NCBI GenBank assembly: GCA_036392375.1
Contig: DASVYC010000026.1
Span: 62,001-126,000 of the forward strand
Origin: JAFEBO01 sp036392375
GTDB lineage: Bacteria > Planctomycetota > Phycisphaerae > Phycisphaerales > UBA1924
Reading direction: 5' to 3'
DNA: 64,000 nucleotides
Shown: positions 34,269 through 41,963 of the stretch, piece after piece
Numbering within the stretch: the first letter of the stretch is position 1
Layout of the letters: each line of letters starts with the position of its first letter
Made by a program: the position numbers and the translations under genes
The notes under the pieces: generated by a model
The model's input: only the letters and a program-made list of their open reading frames with translations
Database searches by the model: none
Told to the model about the DNA's origin: nothing

Positions 34269-35150
34269 TCACAACCCCGCCACCCCGAACACCGTCCCCG
34301 CAGGCACCTCCAGCCCGAACCGCTCACGCAGCACATCGCCCAGCCGCTGCGGCGTCGTGATCGTCTCACTCGCCAGCACCGCGCCGTCGCTGGAGCGCCG
34401 GTGCGTAAAGTCGCCGTTGGCCAACGAGAAGCGTGTGCCGTCGGGGTTCGCCAGCGACGCCATGATGTACTGCTTGAAGCGGCTGTTGGGGTTCGTGCTG
34501 GTGAACCAGTTGCCAACCTCGCGGTCGATGGCGTGCATCTCCTCGCCGTTGAACTCGCAGATGTCGATCCACGTCTCGACGCCGTCGCGCAGGATCCGGG
34601 CCTGATGGAACCACCGCGGCGCGGGCACGCCGGCCTCGCGCACCAGCCGCCGCATCTCATGCGGCGTCGGGTGCTCCGCGTTCTCCACCATCCGGAACGG
34701 CGCCGTCGGCGACATGCTGCCGACACCGACATCGACGAGCCAGTCGCCTGCGTTTTGGCCAGCCTGCTCCGCGCTCAGCGTCACCTTGACAAACACATGC
34801 GTCCGCGGCGGCACCATGTCTCGCGGCCGGTCCAGCCGCACCCGCGCCGACAGCGGCATCGCCTCGAACCCGATCTGCCGAAGCACGTGCAGCATCAGCC
34901 AGTTCTGCTCGAAGCAGTACCCGCCGCGGCGGTTCGTAATGAGCTTGGCCTGCACACTCTCCAGATCGAGGGCGACGCCACGACCGAGCAAGACGTCGAG
35001 GTTCTCAAACGGGATCGAGCACACGTGCCGCATCTGGATCGCCCGCAGCATGTCGAGTGTGGGCGCGATGGGGCCGACGTAGCCGATGCGGGAGAAGTAG
35101 GCGGGGAGGTTGATGCGATTGTCAGTTACGTTGTGACCCTCCTGCTGCAC
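34269..35150 (-). CDS. Arylamine N-acetyltransferase (NAT)
   Basis: 293 residues. NATs move acetyl from acetyl-CoA to arylamines or related amines through a Cys-His-Asp triad. Here Cys is in TNRRGGYCFEQNWLML near 79, His in PRTHVFVKV near 117, and Asp in WLVDVGVGSMSPTAPF near 139. The N-terminal INLPAYFSRIGYVGPIAPTLDML and HVCSIPFENLDVLLGR are family blocks. No ATG exists at the 5' end: the frame starts with GTG 35150, which overlaps the 3' end of the upstream DUF5677 gene by 29 bases, and an AGGAGGG lies just inside it. The true start may be a rarer codon. Family length 260-290. Confidence 0.88.
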   Translation of the reverse strand: MQQEGHNVTDNRINLPAYFSRIGYVGPIAPTLDMLRAIQMRHVCSIPFENLDVLLGRGVALDLESVQAKLITNRRGGYCFEQNWLMLHVLRQIGFEAMPLSARVRLDRPRDMVPPRTHVFVKVTLSAEQAGQNAGDWLVDVGVGSMSPTAPFRMVENAEHPTPHEMRRLVREAGVPAPRWFHQARILRDGVETWIDICEFNGEEMHAIDREVGNWFTSTNPNSRFKQYIMASLANPDGTRFSLANGDFTHRRSSDGAVLASETITTPQRLGDVLRERFGLEVPAGTVFGVAGL

Positions 35151-36210
35151 CCTTCACTATGAACCACTCCTCGTGGTGTCTGCCTTCGATACTGTCGTGG
35201 GCACTCAGTCCTTCGTACTTGACCAAGTCCACCAAACGGCCTGCGAGTTGCGAGCACACCGGGGCGTCCACCGTTTCCAGCTCGAGCAACAATGCTGCGA
35301 GCACTTGCGAAAGGGAAATCGCAGCTGACTGAGCCGGATCTAGAAGTCCCACGTTGCTCGCACCAGCGAGCATGAACTTTGGTTGCCCCGGCAGAGTTCC
35401 GAGGCACGAAGTAAACGCTTTCGCTGGCGCGTGAACTTGCTGGCTCGCCCACATGTAGAACGATCGCAGATGTTCAACACCCACCGCCGTCTCGAGCTCT
35501 CGCAGGCCGGGCCTTGACACTTTCAGAAGGACCGCCGCCCATCCATAGGTAGTCTTGAAACTCGGTCCGTGCCTTGCAATGGCGGCGTCGTAACGGCTCT
35601 TTAGCTGGCCCATTGTCTCTGGCCCGAGCGGCTCGTGCTTTATCTTGGCCGCGACCTTTTCATACTCCTTCGCGCCGTGCCACGCGTCGACAGCCTCGTG
35701 TTCACGATACAACGTTGCTGCTTGGTCGCCATGCTTCTGCAGAAACAATGCGATAACCGCAACCTCGTGCAGGCTTCGCCAGCGAGCGTGCGCTCCATCC
35801 GCATACCCAGCTTCCAGGAGCGTAAGGATTTCAGAAAAGACTCTACAGCTGTGTGCGTGCAACCGAATCAAAACGTCGCGCGTAGCCTGGCGGTTGGGTT
35901 CTTGGTGCCAGGAAATAGCGTTGAGTTCCGCACCGCACTGGTACGAGAACGCCTCAAGGCATCGCAAGGAAAGGAACATACGGCCCCATTCCGAAGTCAG
36001 ACGCTCACGAAAGGCGGCATGTCCTCTAAGCCTCGACGTCACAGCTCGACTCAAATGCGCAAGCATCCTGTTCGCAGTCAAGTCTCCAATATCTTGTAGA
36101 ATTGCTTTAATCTCTGATTCAAGGTCGCTGTCTGACGGCGCACCGCCATCCATGCGTGGTGCCTTCTCGCGAATCGATCTTCGGAGCACTTGGTCTAGCG
36201 GCTTCAGCAT
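35122..36210 (-). CDS. DUF5677-like protein of unknown function
   Basis: 362 residues from the first ATG, 36210; a GTG at 36294 or TTG at 36318 could extend it with less protein-like sequence. Helical throughout. AHARWRSLHEVAVIALFLQKHGDQAATLYREHEAVDAWHGAKEYEKVA resembles the core of DUF5677, whose role is unknown. The gene is clearly less GC-rich than its surroundings (runs such as CTTCCAGGAGCGTAAGG and TATCTTGTAG), pointing to a transferred gene. It overlaps the NAT gene by 29 bases and is divergent from rsmH. Confidence 0.65.
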   Translation of the reverse strand: MLKPLDQVLRRSIREKAPRMDGGAPSDSDLESEIKAILQDIGDLTANRMLAHLSRAVTSRLRGHAAFRERLTSEWGRMFLSLRCLEAFSYQCGAELNAISWHQEPNRQATRDVLIRLHAHSCRVFSEILTLLEAGYADGAHARWRSLHEVAVIALFLQKHGDQAATLYREHEAVDAWHGAKEYEKVAAKIKHEPLGPETMGQLKSRYDAAIARHGPSFKTTYGWAAVLLKVSRPGLRELETAVGVEHLRSFYMWASQQVHAPAKAFTSCLGTLPGQPKFMLAGASNVGLLDPAQSAAISLSQVLAALLLELETVDAPVCSQLAGRLVDLVKYEGLSAHDSIEGRHHEEWFIVKGAAGGSQRN

Positions 36211-36411
36211 CCTTGACAGCGCTTTACCCTGCCCGGACCTGTTCCGGCACAGCAAGAACCGCCAGAAACTGGTGTCGTCTTGTTCATGGCTCACCCCGCA
36301 CCTCTCGCTTCTGGACAACCAACCAGCTCCGCTGTTCTGACAACACCATTGACTCTGTTCTGTTCAACCGCACAACTCTACGCGCTCCCGCCGATATCGA
36401 CTCCACTCGCG

Positions 36412-37338
36412 ATGAAACCCGACCCCCGCCACATCCCCGTTCTTCTCCGCCGGGTCCTCGAAGTCCTCGACCCCAAGCCCGGTCAGACGATCGTCGATTG
36501 CACCCTCGGCCTCGGCGGCCACGCCAGCGCGATCCTGGAACGTCTCAAGCCCGACGGCAGGCTCATCGGGCTCGACCTTGATCCGGAGAACCTCGCCGAC
36601 GCCCGCGTGAAGCTCCAGCGGGTGAAGGGACGCGAGGGCACGGTGCGCTTCGATCTCTTCCACTCCAACTTCGCCTCGCTCGATCAGATCCTCGAACAAG
36701 CCGGCGTCGCCCCCCGCACCGTCGATGGCGTGCTCGCCGACATCGGCGTCGCCAGCACCCAGATCGACAATCCCGACCGCGGCTTCTCCTACCGCCGTCC
36801 CGGCCCGCTCGACATGCGCATGGACCCGACCCGCGGCGAGCCCGCTTCGGCGCTCCTCGCCCGCATGACCGAGGACGAGATCATCGACGCGCTGCTCGAG
36901 TTTGGCGACGAGACCGACGCACCGAAGATCGCACGGCTCATCGTGCAGCGCCGCCGCAAGGTGCCGATCGAGACCACGGAGCAGCTCATGGCCCTCGTCT
37001 GCGAGGCCCGCGACTTCACCATCGAACGCGGCATGGGCGCGAAGCTCCACCCCGCCGCCCGCACGTTCCAAGCGTTGCGCATCCTCGTCAACCGCGAGCT
37101 GGCCAATCTCGACAAGCTGCTGCTCGACCTGCCGCAGATTCTGAAACCCGGCGGCATGGCCGCGATCATCACCTTCCACAGCGGCGAAGACCGACGCGTG
37201 AAGCACGCGTTCCGCGATCAGTTCCGGGCTGGAATCTACAGCGCGGACGGGCGCGATCCCATCATCGCGGATGCCGCGGAGCAACGCGAGAACCCGCGAT
37301 CGACCTCGGCGAAGCTGCGGTGGGCACGCAAAGCCTGA
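36412..37338 (+). CDS. rsmH: 16S rRNA (cytosine(1402)-N(4))-methyltransferase RsmH
   Basis: 308 residues from ATG 36412 (MKPDPRHIPVLLRRVLEVLDP). RsmH adds the N4-methyl to C1402 in the ribosomal P site using SAM. Visible: DCTLGLGGHASAIL (SAM site), LIGLDLDPENLADA, VDGVLADIGVASTQIDNPDRGFSYR, PLDMRMDP, AARTFQALRILVNRELANLDKLL and IITFHSGEDRRVKHAF (usually HSLEDR). In most bacteria it lies in the mraZ-mraW-ftsL-ftsI cluster. Here it stands alone between a DUF5677 gene and a TetR gene, in line with loss of that cluster in planctomycetes. Confidence 0.93.
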   Translation: MKPDPRHIPVLLRRVLEVLDPKPGQTIVDCTLGLGGHASAILERLKPDGRLIGLDLDPENLADARVKLQRVKGREGTVRFDLFHSNFASLDQILEQAGVAPRTVDGVLADIGVASTQIDNPDRGFSYRRPGPLDMRMDPTRGEPASALLARMTEDEIIDALLEFGDETDAPKIARLIVQRRRKVPIETTEQLMALVCEARDFTIERGMGAKLHPAARTFQALRILVNRELANLDKLLLDLPQILKPGGMAAIITFHSGEDRRVKHAFRDQFRAGIYSADGRDPIIADAAEQRENPRSTSAKLRWARKA

Positions 37339-37362
37339 AGCGCCTCCTCTCGCCGCGAGCGG

Positions 37363-37463
37363 GGGTGCCACTGCTTGACCGGCTCGGCGGTCAAGCAGTG
37401 TGAGGACTCACGATCTCGGCGCGGCCGCACGGGCTGGCCCAGAGCGGCCAACCCGTGGCACCC
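37363..37463 (+). repeat. Double-hairpin 3' element, copy 4 (variant arms)
   Basis: 101 bp starting 25 bases after the rsmH stop. Hairpin A has an 11-bp stem, ACTGCTTGACC (37370-37380) with GGTCAAGCAGT (37389-37399). Hairpin B pairs CGGGCTGGCC with GGCCAACCCG (one G-T). Ends GGGTGCCAC and GTGGCACCC are kept. Arm sequences differ from copies 1-3 while pairing is retained. Confidence 0.8.
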
Positions 37464-37591
37464 CATCATGGTTCCAGCTCGAATCACCCCTCCCCGGTCT
37501 CGCTGCGCTCGACCACCCCTCCCCGCTTCGCGGGGCGGGGAGGCGCGGCATCGTGCCCGAAACCACTTGCCATCCCCGGCATCCAACCACC

Positions 37592-37605
37592 AGACCGATC
37601 GGTCT
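37592..37605. promoter_or_regulatory. Perfect palindromic operator in front of the TetR gene
   Basis: AGACCGATCGGTCT is a perfect 14-bp palindrome, flanked by A on the right (GGTCTA), 31 bases before the TetR ATG. Its form (T)AGACC-N4-GGTCT(A) is that known for NemR-like TetR repressors. Autorepression is the simplest reading. Confidence 0.7.
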
Positions 37606-37636
37606 ATTCCCTCGGTCTCGACACGTAGAATCCACC

Positions 37637-38242
37637 ATGCCCGCCGCCCGTTCCAAGTCCGCTTCTCCCAAAGCCCGCAACCGCGGGGCGCGCGAGAAGC
37701 TGCTCGCCGCCGCGGGGGAGCTTTTCTACAAGCACGGCGTGAACGCCGTGGGCATCGACCGCGTCATCGCCAAGGCCGGCGTGGCGAAGATGTCGCTCTA
37801 CCACCACTTTGATTCCAAGGACGATCTCGTGGCCGCGTGGCTGCAGGAGAAGCACACGGCATGGATGGCGTGGCTCGTCGAGCGCGTGGAGCGTGTGCCG
37901 GTGAACGACCGCCCCCGCGAGCTCTTTGCCGCGATGGACGAGTGGTTCCACACGCCCGATTTCAAGGGCTGCGCGTTCATCAACGCCGCCGCCGAGGCCA
38001 AGGACCCGCGTTCCAAGACATTCCAGATCTGCACCGGTCACACCAGCGACCTGCACGACGCGATCAAGGGTTGGATCGCCGCGGCACATCCCGCGCTCGC
38101 GGCCGATACCCTCTCGCGTGCCGCGCAGGACATCACCATGATCGTCGCCGGCGCGATCACCTGGGCGTGGATGTACGCGCCGGACGGCGTGGCGGAACGG
38201 GCCCGGCAGTCGGCCGAGCTCGTGCTTCGCGCGTCACACTGA
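37637..38242 (+). CDS. TetR/AcrR family transcriptional regulator
   Basis: 201 residues from ATG 37637. The N-terminal helix-turn-helix reads REKLLAAAGELFYKHGVNAVGIDRVIAKAGVAKMSLYHHFDSKDDLVAAWL, a standard TetR DNA-binding domain. The ligand domain contains TPDFKGCAFINAAAEAKDP, shared by TetR proteins that sense electrophiles or small hydrophobic compounds; the Cys near 113 could be a sensing residue. A perfect palindrome lies 31 bases upstream of the start. The gene lies between two double-hairpin elements, and a DinB-like gene follows on the same strand 146 bases later. Confidence 0.9.
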   Translation: MPAARSKSASPKARNRGAREKLLAAAGELFYKHGVNAVGIDRVIAKAGVAKMSLYHHFDSKDDLVAAWLQEKHTAWMAWLVERVERVPVNDRPRELFAAMDEWFHTPDFKGCAFINAAAEAKDPRSKTFQICTGHTSDLHDAIKGWIAAAHPALAADTLSRAAQDITMIVAGAITWAWMYAPDGVAERARQSAELVLRASH

Positions 38243-38257
38243 ATCGCCGCCTTCACA

Positions 38258-38354
38258 GGGTGCCACTGCTCGGTCGCCCTGGACCGGGCAGTGTGAACGC
38301 TCCATGCTGCAACACTCTCACTGCCCAGCCCCGAGCGGCTGGGCAGTGGCACCC
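38258..38354 (+). repeat. Double-hairpin 3' element, copy 5 (variant arms)
   Basis: 97 bp starting 15 bases after the TetR stop. Hairpin A pairs ACTGCTCGGTC with GACCGGGCAGT (one mismatch). Hairpin B pairs ACTGCCCAGCC with GGCTGGGCAGT perfectly over 11 bp. Ends GGGTGCCAC and GTGGCACCC are intact. Confidence 0.8.
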
Positions 38355-38388
38355 ACGCCGAGGCTCTCATGTCGCGCTACCTTCGCGC

Positions 38389-38928
38389 ATGTCCACCGTC
38401 ATCCCCGCCTTCGCCGCCGAGTTCCGCCGCTATCGCTCGCTCGCCGAGAAAGCGACCGCACAGGTCTCGTGGAACGACCTCCGCGTGCCGCTGGATCGCG
38501 AGACCAACTCCATCGCCGTCATCATGAAACACGTCGGCGGCAACCTCACGAGCCGCTGGACCGACGCCCTCACCACCGACGGCGAAAAGCCCTGGCGTGA
38601 CCGCGATCGCGAGTTCGTCGACGACTTCGAGAACCGGGAGCAACTGACGCAGGCGTGGGCCGCGGGCTGGAGCGTGCTGGAATCCCAGCTCGCGACGTTC
38701 ACCGACGCCGACCTCGCTCGCACACTCACCATCCGCGGCGAGCCGCACACGTTGGCCCTGGCGCTCGCTCGCTCTCTGTCGCACATCGCGTATCACTGCG
38801 GCCAGATCGTACAGATCAGCCGCGTGCTCGCATCGCGGGCTGGCACAGACTGGAAGACACTGACTGTCCCCCGCGGCGGGACCAAGGAGTTCAATCGGGG
38901 GATGGGGTACGAGCCGAAGCGATCGTAA
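38389..38928 (+). CDS. DinB-like / DUF1572 family protein
   Basis: 179 residues from ATG 38389. A four-helix protein of the DinB/YfiT superfamily, DUF1572 branch: AEFRRYRSLAEKATAQVSWNDL, SIAVIMKHVGGNLTSRWTDAL, and SLSHIAYHCGQIVQISRVLA. The three histidines (KHVGGN; SHIAYH) sit where this superfamily binds a metal. Many members are thiol-dependent transferases, but this branch is uncharacterised. It starts 35 bases after a double-hairpin element. Co-transcription with the TetR gene is possible but would have to cross that element. Confidence 0.8.
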   Translation: MSTVIPAFAAEFRRYRSLAEKATAQVSWNDLRVPLDRETNSIAVIMKHVGGNLTSRWTDALTTDGEKPWRDRDREFVDDFENREQLTQAWAAGWSVLESQLATFTDADLARTLTIRGEPHTLALALARSLSHIAYHCGQIVQISRVLASRAGTDWKTLTVPRGGTKEFNRGMGYEPKRS

Positions 38929-38940
38929 TCGCCTGCATCA

Positions 38941-39019
38941 CTAGAGCCTCTCGCGTAAGCGAGAGGGCGCGGGTGCGTTCGACCTCTCAGCGACCTCTCG
39001 CTCACGCGAGAGGCTCTAG
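38941..39019. repeat. Nested inverted repeat between convergent genes
   Basis: Two 26-bp arms, 38941-38966 and 38994-39019, are reverse complements with one mismatch. Each arm is itself a hairpin (CCTCTCGC-GTAA-GCGAGAGG; CCTCTCGC-TCAC-GCGAGAGG), so the element can fold as two small hairpins or one long one. It lies between convergent stops at 38928 and 39027 and begins CTAGAG and ends CTCTAG. Confidence 0.75.
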
Positions 39020-39026
39020 TAAACAA

Positions 39027-40040
39027 TCACTCCTCCCAGATCCGCACCTCATCCCGCCCCGTGCTGTCCGCCGCCGCACGGTACATCCCCGCGCTGCTAT
39101 ACGGCATCGCGATCCGCCCGCTCCGATCCACCGCGATCAGCCCGCCGTCGCCGGGATTGAGCACACCGAACACATAGTGCCCCGCCGCTTGCTCGACGTT
39201 CTCACCCGCAAGCTCCATCCGCGCCGCGATACCGCTCGCGACCGCGTGGCGGATGAATTGCTCGCCCGTCCCCGTGCAGCTCACCGCAACGATCGCATTC
39301 GCGTACGTCCCGCTGCCGATCAGCGGCGCATCGCCGACCCGTCCGGGGCGCTTGCCCGTCATGCCGCCGGTGCTGGTCGCCGCGGCGAGCCGCCCGCTGC
39401 GATCAAGCGCGACCACACCGACGGTTCCGAAGCGCGCGTCAGCAGAAGCCGAAGTCGTCTGCGCCGAAGCCTTCTCGCTCGCCCTTCGCTTGAGCTCGCG
39501 CTCGAGCTGCTCCCGTCGCCGCAGCGTAATGAACCATTCGTTCGCCACCCGCTCCACACCCGCTTCATCCGCAAATGCTTCCGCGCCATCGCCGATCAGC
39601 AGCACATGCGGCGTGCGCTCCATCACCCGCCGCGCCAGCGTGATCGGATGCCGCACTGTCTGCACCCCCGCCACCGCTCCCGCCCGCATCGTCGCCCCAT
39701 CCATGATCGCCGCGTCGAGTTCAACCTCGCCCCGCTCGGTCAGCACCGCCCCGCGCCCCGCGTTGAACAGCTCATCGTCCTCGAGCATCCGCACCAGCGC
39801 CTCGCTGACATCCAGCGCTGCCTCACCCGCCGCCAGCCGCCGCTTGCCCTCATCGAGCACCCGGCGCATCGCCTCGCGATACCGCGGCTCCAGCTCCGGC
39901 GCCTCGCCCTTCTTGATCGCGCCTGCCCCGCCATGAATCGCGATCGCCCATCCGCCGCGACCTCCCTCGTCGGCGCTCGCGCACCCTGCCGCGAACAGGC
40001 TCGCCAGAACGACCGCTACGACCAGCAAGAGTGCGTGCAT
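39027..40040 (-). CDS. Isoaspartyl peptidase / L-asparaginase (Ntn hydrolase) lipoprotein
   Basis: 337 residues from ATG 40040. MHALLLVVAVVLASLFAAGC is a lipoprotein signal. The plant-type asparaginase fold follows: WAIAIHGGAGAI, FNAGRGAVLTERGEVELDAAIMDG, AGAVAGVQTVRHPITLARRVM, and the autocleavage site ARFGTVGVVALDRSGRLAAATSTGGMTGKRPGRVGD. Thr of FGTVGVVA becomes the N-terminal nucleophile after self-cleavage. These enzymes remove isoaspartyl residues from dipeptides or hydrolyse asparagine. The lipobox implies action outside the cytoplasm, which is unusual for the family. Confidence 0.88.
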   Translation of the reverse strand: MHALLLVVAVVLASLFAAGCASADEGGRGGWAIAIHGGAGAIKKGEAPELEPRYREAMRRVLDEGKRRLAAGEAALDVSEALVRMLEDDELFNAGRGAVLTERGEVELDAAIMDGATMRAGAVAGVQTVRHPITLARRVMERTPHVLLIGDGAEAFADEAGVERVANEWFITLRRREQLERELKRRASEKASAQTTSASADARFGTVGVVALDRSGRLAAATSTGGMTGKRPGRVGDAPLIGSGTYANAIVAVSCTGTGEQFIRHAVASGIAARMELAGENVEQAAGHYVFGVLNPGDGGLIAVDRSGRIAMPYSSAGMYRAAADSTGRDEVRIWEE

Positions 40041-40077
40041 CGGCGCAGCGTACCACGTGGGCCGCGGCGTGCTCCCC

Positions 40078-41895
40078 ATGCCACGGCTCGCCGTACCGTT
40101 GATCCACGTGAGCCTACCTCCCAACAAGTTCCAGGAAGCCGTCGCGCACCTGCAGGCCGGGCGTTACGCCAAAGGCGAAGAGCTTCTCCGCACCCTGCTC
40201 CGCGTCAGCCCCAACGACCCCGCGGTGCACAACGCCCTCGGCAAGTGCTTCGCCGAGACCGGTCGTTACGAGCAGGCCATCTTCCACGTCGAGCGCTGCC
40301 TGGCACTCTCGCCCAACGATCGCATCGCTGGTAGCAACCTTGTCCACATGCTCACACTTGCGGGACGCAAGCACGACGCTGTCAAGAAGGGCGAATCCCT
40401 GCTGCCACGCTTCGGCCGCGAGGCTCAGTTCGTCCTGTCGCTCGCCTCGGCGTACGTCTCGATCACCGAATACGCCAAGGCCGAGCAGCTCCTGAAAGCG
40501 TTCACCAATCAGGTCGGCCTGGCCCCGAATCTCGTCACTTACCTGGGGGCGGTCCTGCTCAACCTCGGGCGCGCCCCGGAGGCCGAGCAGGTGCTCCGCA
40601 GGCTTCTGCAGCTCGTGCCCGGCGACAGCGCCGCCACCGGCCTCCTCGCCAGCACGCTCAACTACCTGCCCAACGCCGACCCGCGCGAGTGCTTCGAGCT
40701 GCACCGCGCCTTCGGACGCTCCATCGAGCTGGGCAAGCCGGTCGTCGACCCGCTCTCGTTCGCCAACACCCCGGACCCCGAGCGCCCCATCCGCGTCGGC
40801 ATCATTTCGCCGGATTTCCGCGAACACCCCGTCGCCCGCTTCGCCGACGCCATCCTCCGCCACCACAACCGCGAGCGCATCCGCCTTGTCGGGTTCCATC
40901 TCTTCCCCACCGACGACAAGGTCACCGCCGAGCTGCAGTCGTTGTGCGCCGATTGGCGCACCATCCGCACCAGCAAGCCTGACATCATCGCCGACGTCAT
41001 CCGCAAGGAGAACCTGGACGTCCTCGTCGAGATCTGCGGCCTCACCGCCAACTCGCCTCTCTTCGCCATGGCGCCGCGCCTCGCGCCCATCCAGATCTCC
41101 GCCATCGGCTACCCGCACACCACCGGCATGGCGACCATCGACGCCCGCTTCGTTGATTCTCACACCGATCCCGCTCCGGACGCCGACGCCTTCGCCACCG
41201 AGCAACTCGTCCGGCTCGACCCCTGCTTCCTCTGCTACACCCCGCTGCACACTCGCCGCCCCGGGCCGTCTCCCGCCGCCACCAACGGTTTCATCACGTT
41301 CGGCAGCTTCAACAAGATCACCAAGTTCAGCGACGCCGCGTTCGCGCTCTGGGGCCAGATCCTGCAGCGCGTGCCCACCGCGCGCCTGCTGGTCAAAACC
41401 GCCGCCCTCGACGGCGAGTCCTGCCGTGCCGACATCGCCGCCCGCCTCGAACGCGCCGGTATCGCCCCGTCTCGCGTCGATCTCGTCGGCCTGCAGAAGG
41501 AATCCATCGACCACCTCTCGATGTACGACAAGGTCGACATCGCGCTCGACACCTTCCCCTACAACGGCACGACCACCACCTGCGAGTCGCTCTTCATGGG
41601 CGTGCCCGTCGTCGCGCTCGAAGGCCAGACCCACGCCGCGCGGGTGGGTGTCTCCCTGCTCCACGCCGTGGGACACACCGATTTCCTTGCCAAGACGCCC
41701 GGGCAATACGTCGACATCGCGGTGCGGCTCGCCAGCGACACCGCGGCGCTCTCCCGGCTCCGCGAAAAGCTCCACGACGAGCTGCTCGCCTCCTCGCTGT
41801 GCGACGCCGAGGGGTACGCCGCCCGCTGGTCCGACGCCGTCCGATCGCTCTGGCAGGGCTGGTGCGATCGCAAGCTCGCCGCGGCGTCCGGGTGA
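40078..41895 (+). CDS. TPR and GT41 (OGT/SPINDLY-like) glycosyltransferase
   Basis: 605 residues from ATG 40078; GTG 40108 is an alternative. The N-terminal 190 residues contain about five tetratricopeptide repeats (AVAHLQAGRYAKGEELLRTLL; AVHNALGKCFAETGRYEQAIFHVERCL). The rest matches O-GlcNAc/O-fucose transferases of GT41: IRVGIISPDFREHPVARF, LVEICGLTANSPLFAMAPRLAPIQISAIGYPHTTGMATIDARFVDSHTDP, FITFGSFNKITKFS and DIALDTFPYNGTTTTCESLFMGVPVVALEGQTHAARVGVSLL. It should move a sugar from a nucleotide donor to Ser/Thr of a protein; acceptor and sugar are unknown. Convergent with the next gene across a terminator. Confidence 0.88.
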   Translation: MPRLAVPLIHVSLPPNKFQEAVAHLQAGRYAKGEELLRTLLRVSPNDPAVHNALGKCFAETGRYEQAIFHVERCLALSPNDRIAGSNLVHMLTLAGRKHDAVKKGESLLPRFGREAQFVLSLASAYVSITEYAKAEQLLKAFTNQVGLAPNLVTYLGAVLLNLGRAPEAEQVLRRLLQLVPGDSAATGLLASTLNYLPNADPRECFELHRAFGRSIELGKPVVDPLSFANTPDPERPIRVGIISPDFREHPVARFADAILRHHNRERIRLVGFHLFPTDDKVTAELQSLCADWRTIRTSKPDIIADVIRKENLDVLVEICGLTANSPLFAMAPRLAPIQISAIGYPHTTGMATIDARFVDSHTDPAPDADAFATEQLVRLDPCFLCYTPLHTRRPGPSPAATNGFITFGSFNKITKFSDAAFALWGQILQRVPTARLLVKTAALDGESCRADIAARLERAGIAPSRVDLVGLQKESIDHLSMYDKVDIALDTFPYNGTTTTCESLFMGVPVVALEGQTHAARVGVSLLHAVGHTDFLAKTPGQYVDIAVRLASDTAALSRLREKLHDELLASSLCDAEGYAARWSDAVRSLWQGWCDRKLAAASG

Positions 41896-41905
41896 CCGGA
41901 TCCCA

Positions 41906-41938
41906 ACAAAAACGCCCCGGTCGCAAGGACCGGGGCGT
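41906..41938 (-). terminator. Rho-independent terminator for the 41964-43886 gene
   Basis: An 11-bp perfect stem (ACGCCCCGGTC, 41912-41922; GACCGGGGCGT, 41928-41938) with loop GCAAG. On the minus strand it is followed by five U (the A-run at 41908-41912). It lies 26 bases past the minus-strand stop and also just after the plus-strand GT41 stop. Confidence 0.8.
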
Positions 41939-41963
41939 GTGAACATTCCGCGTGCGTCATGCT

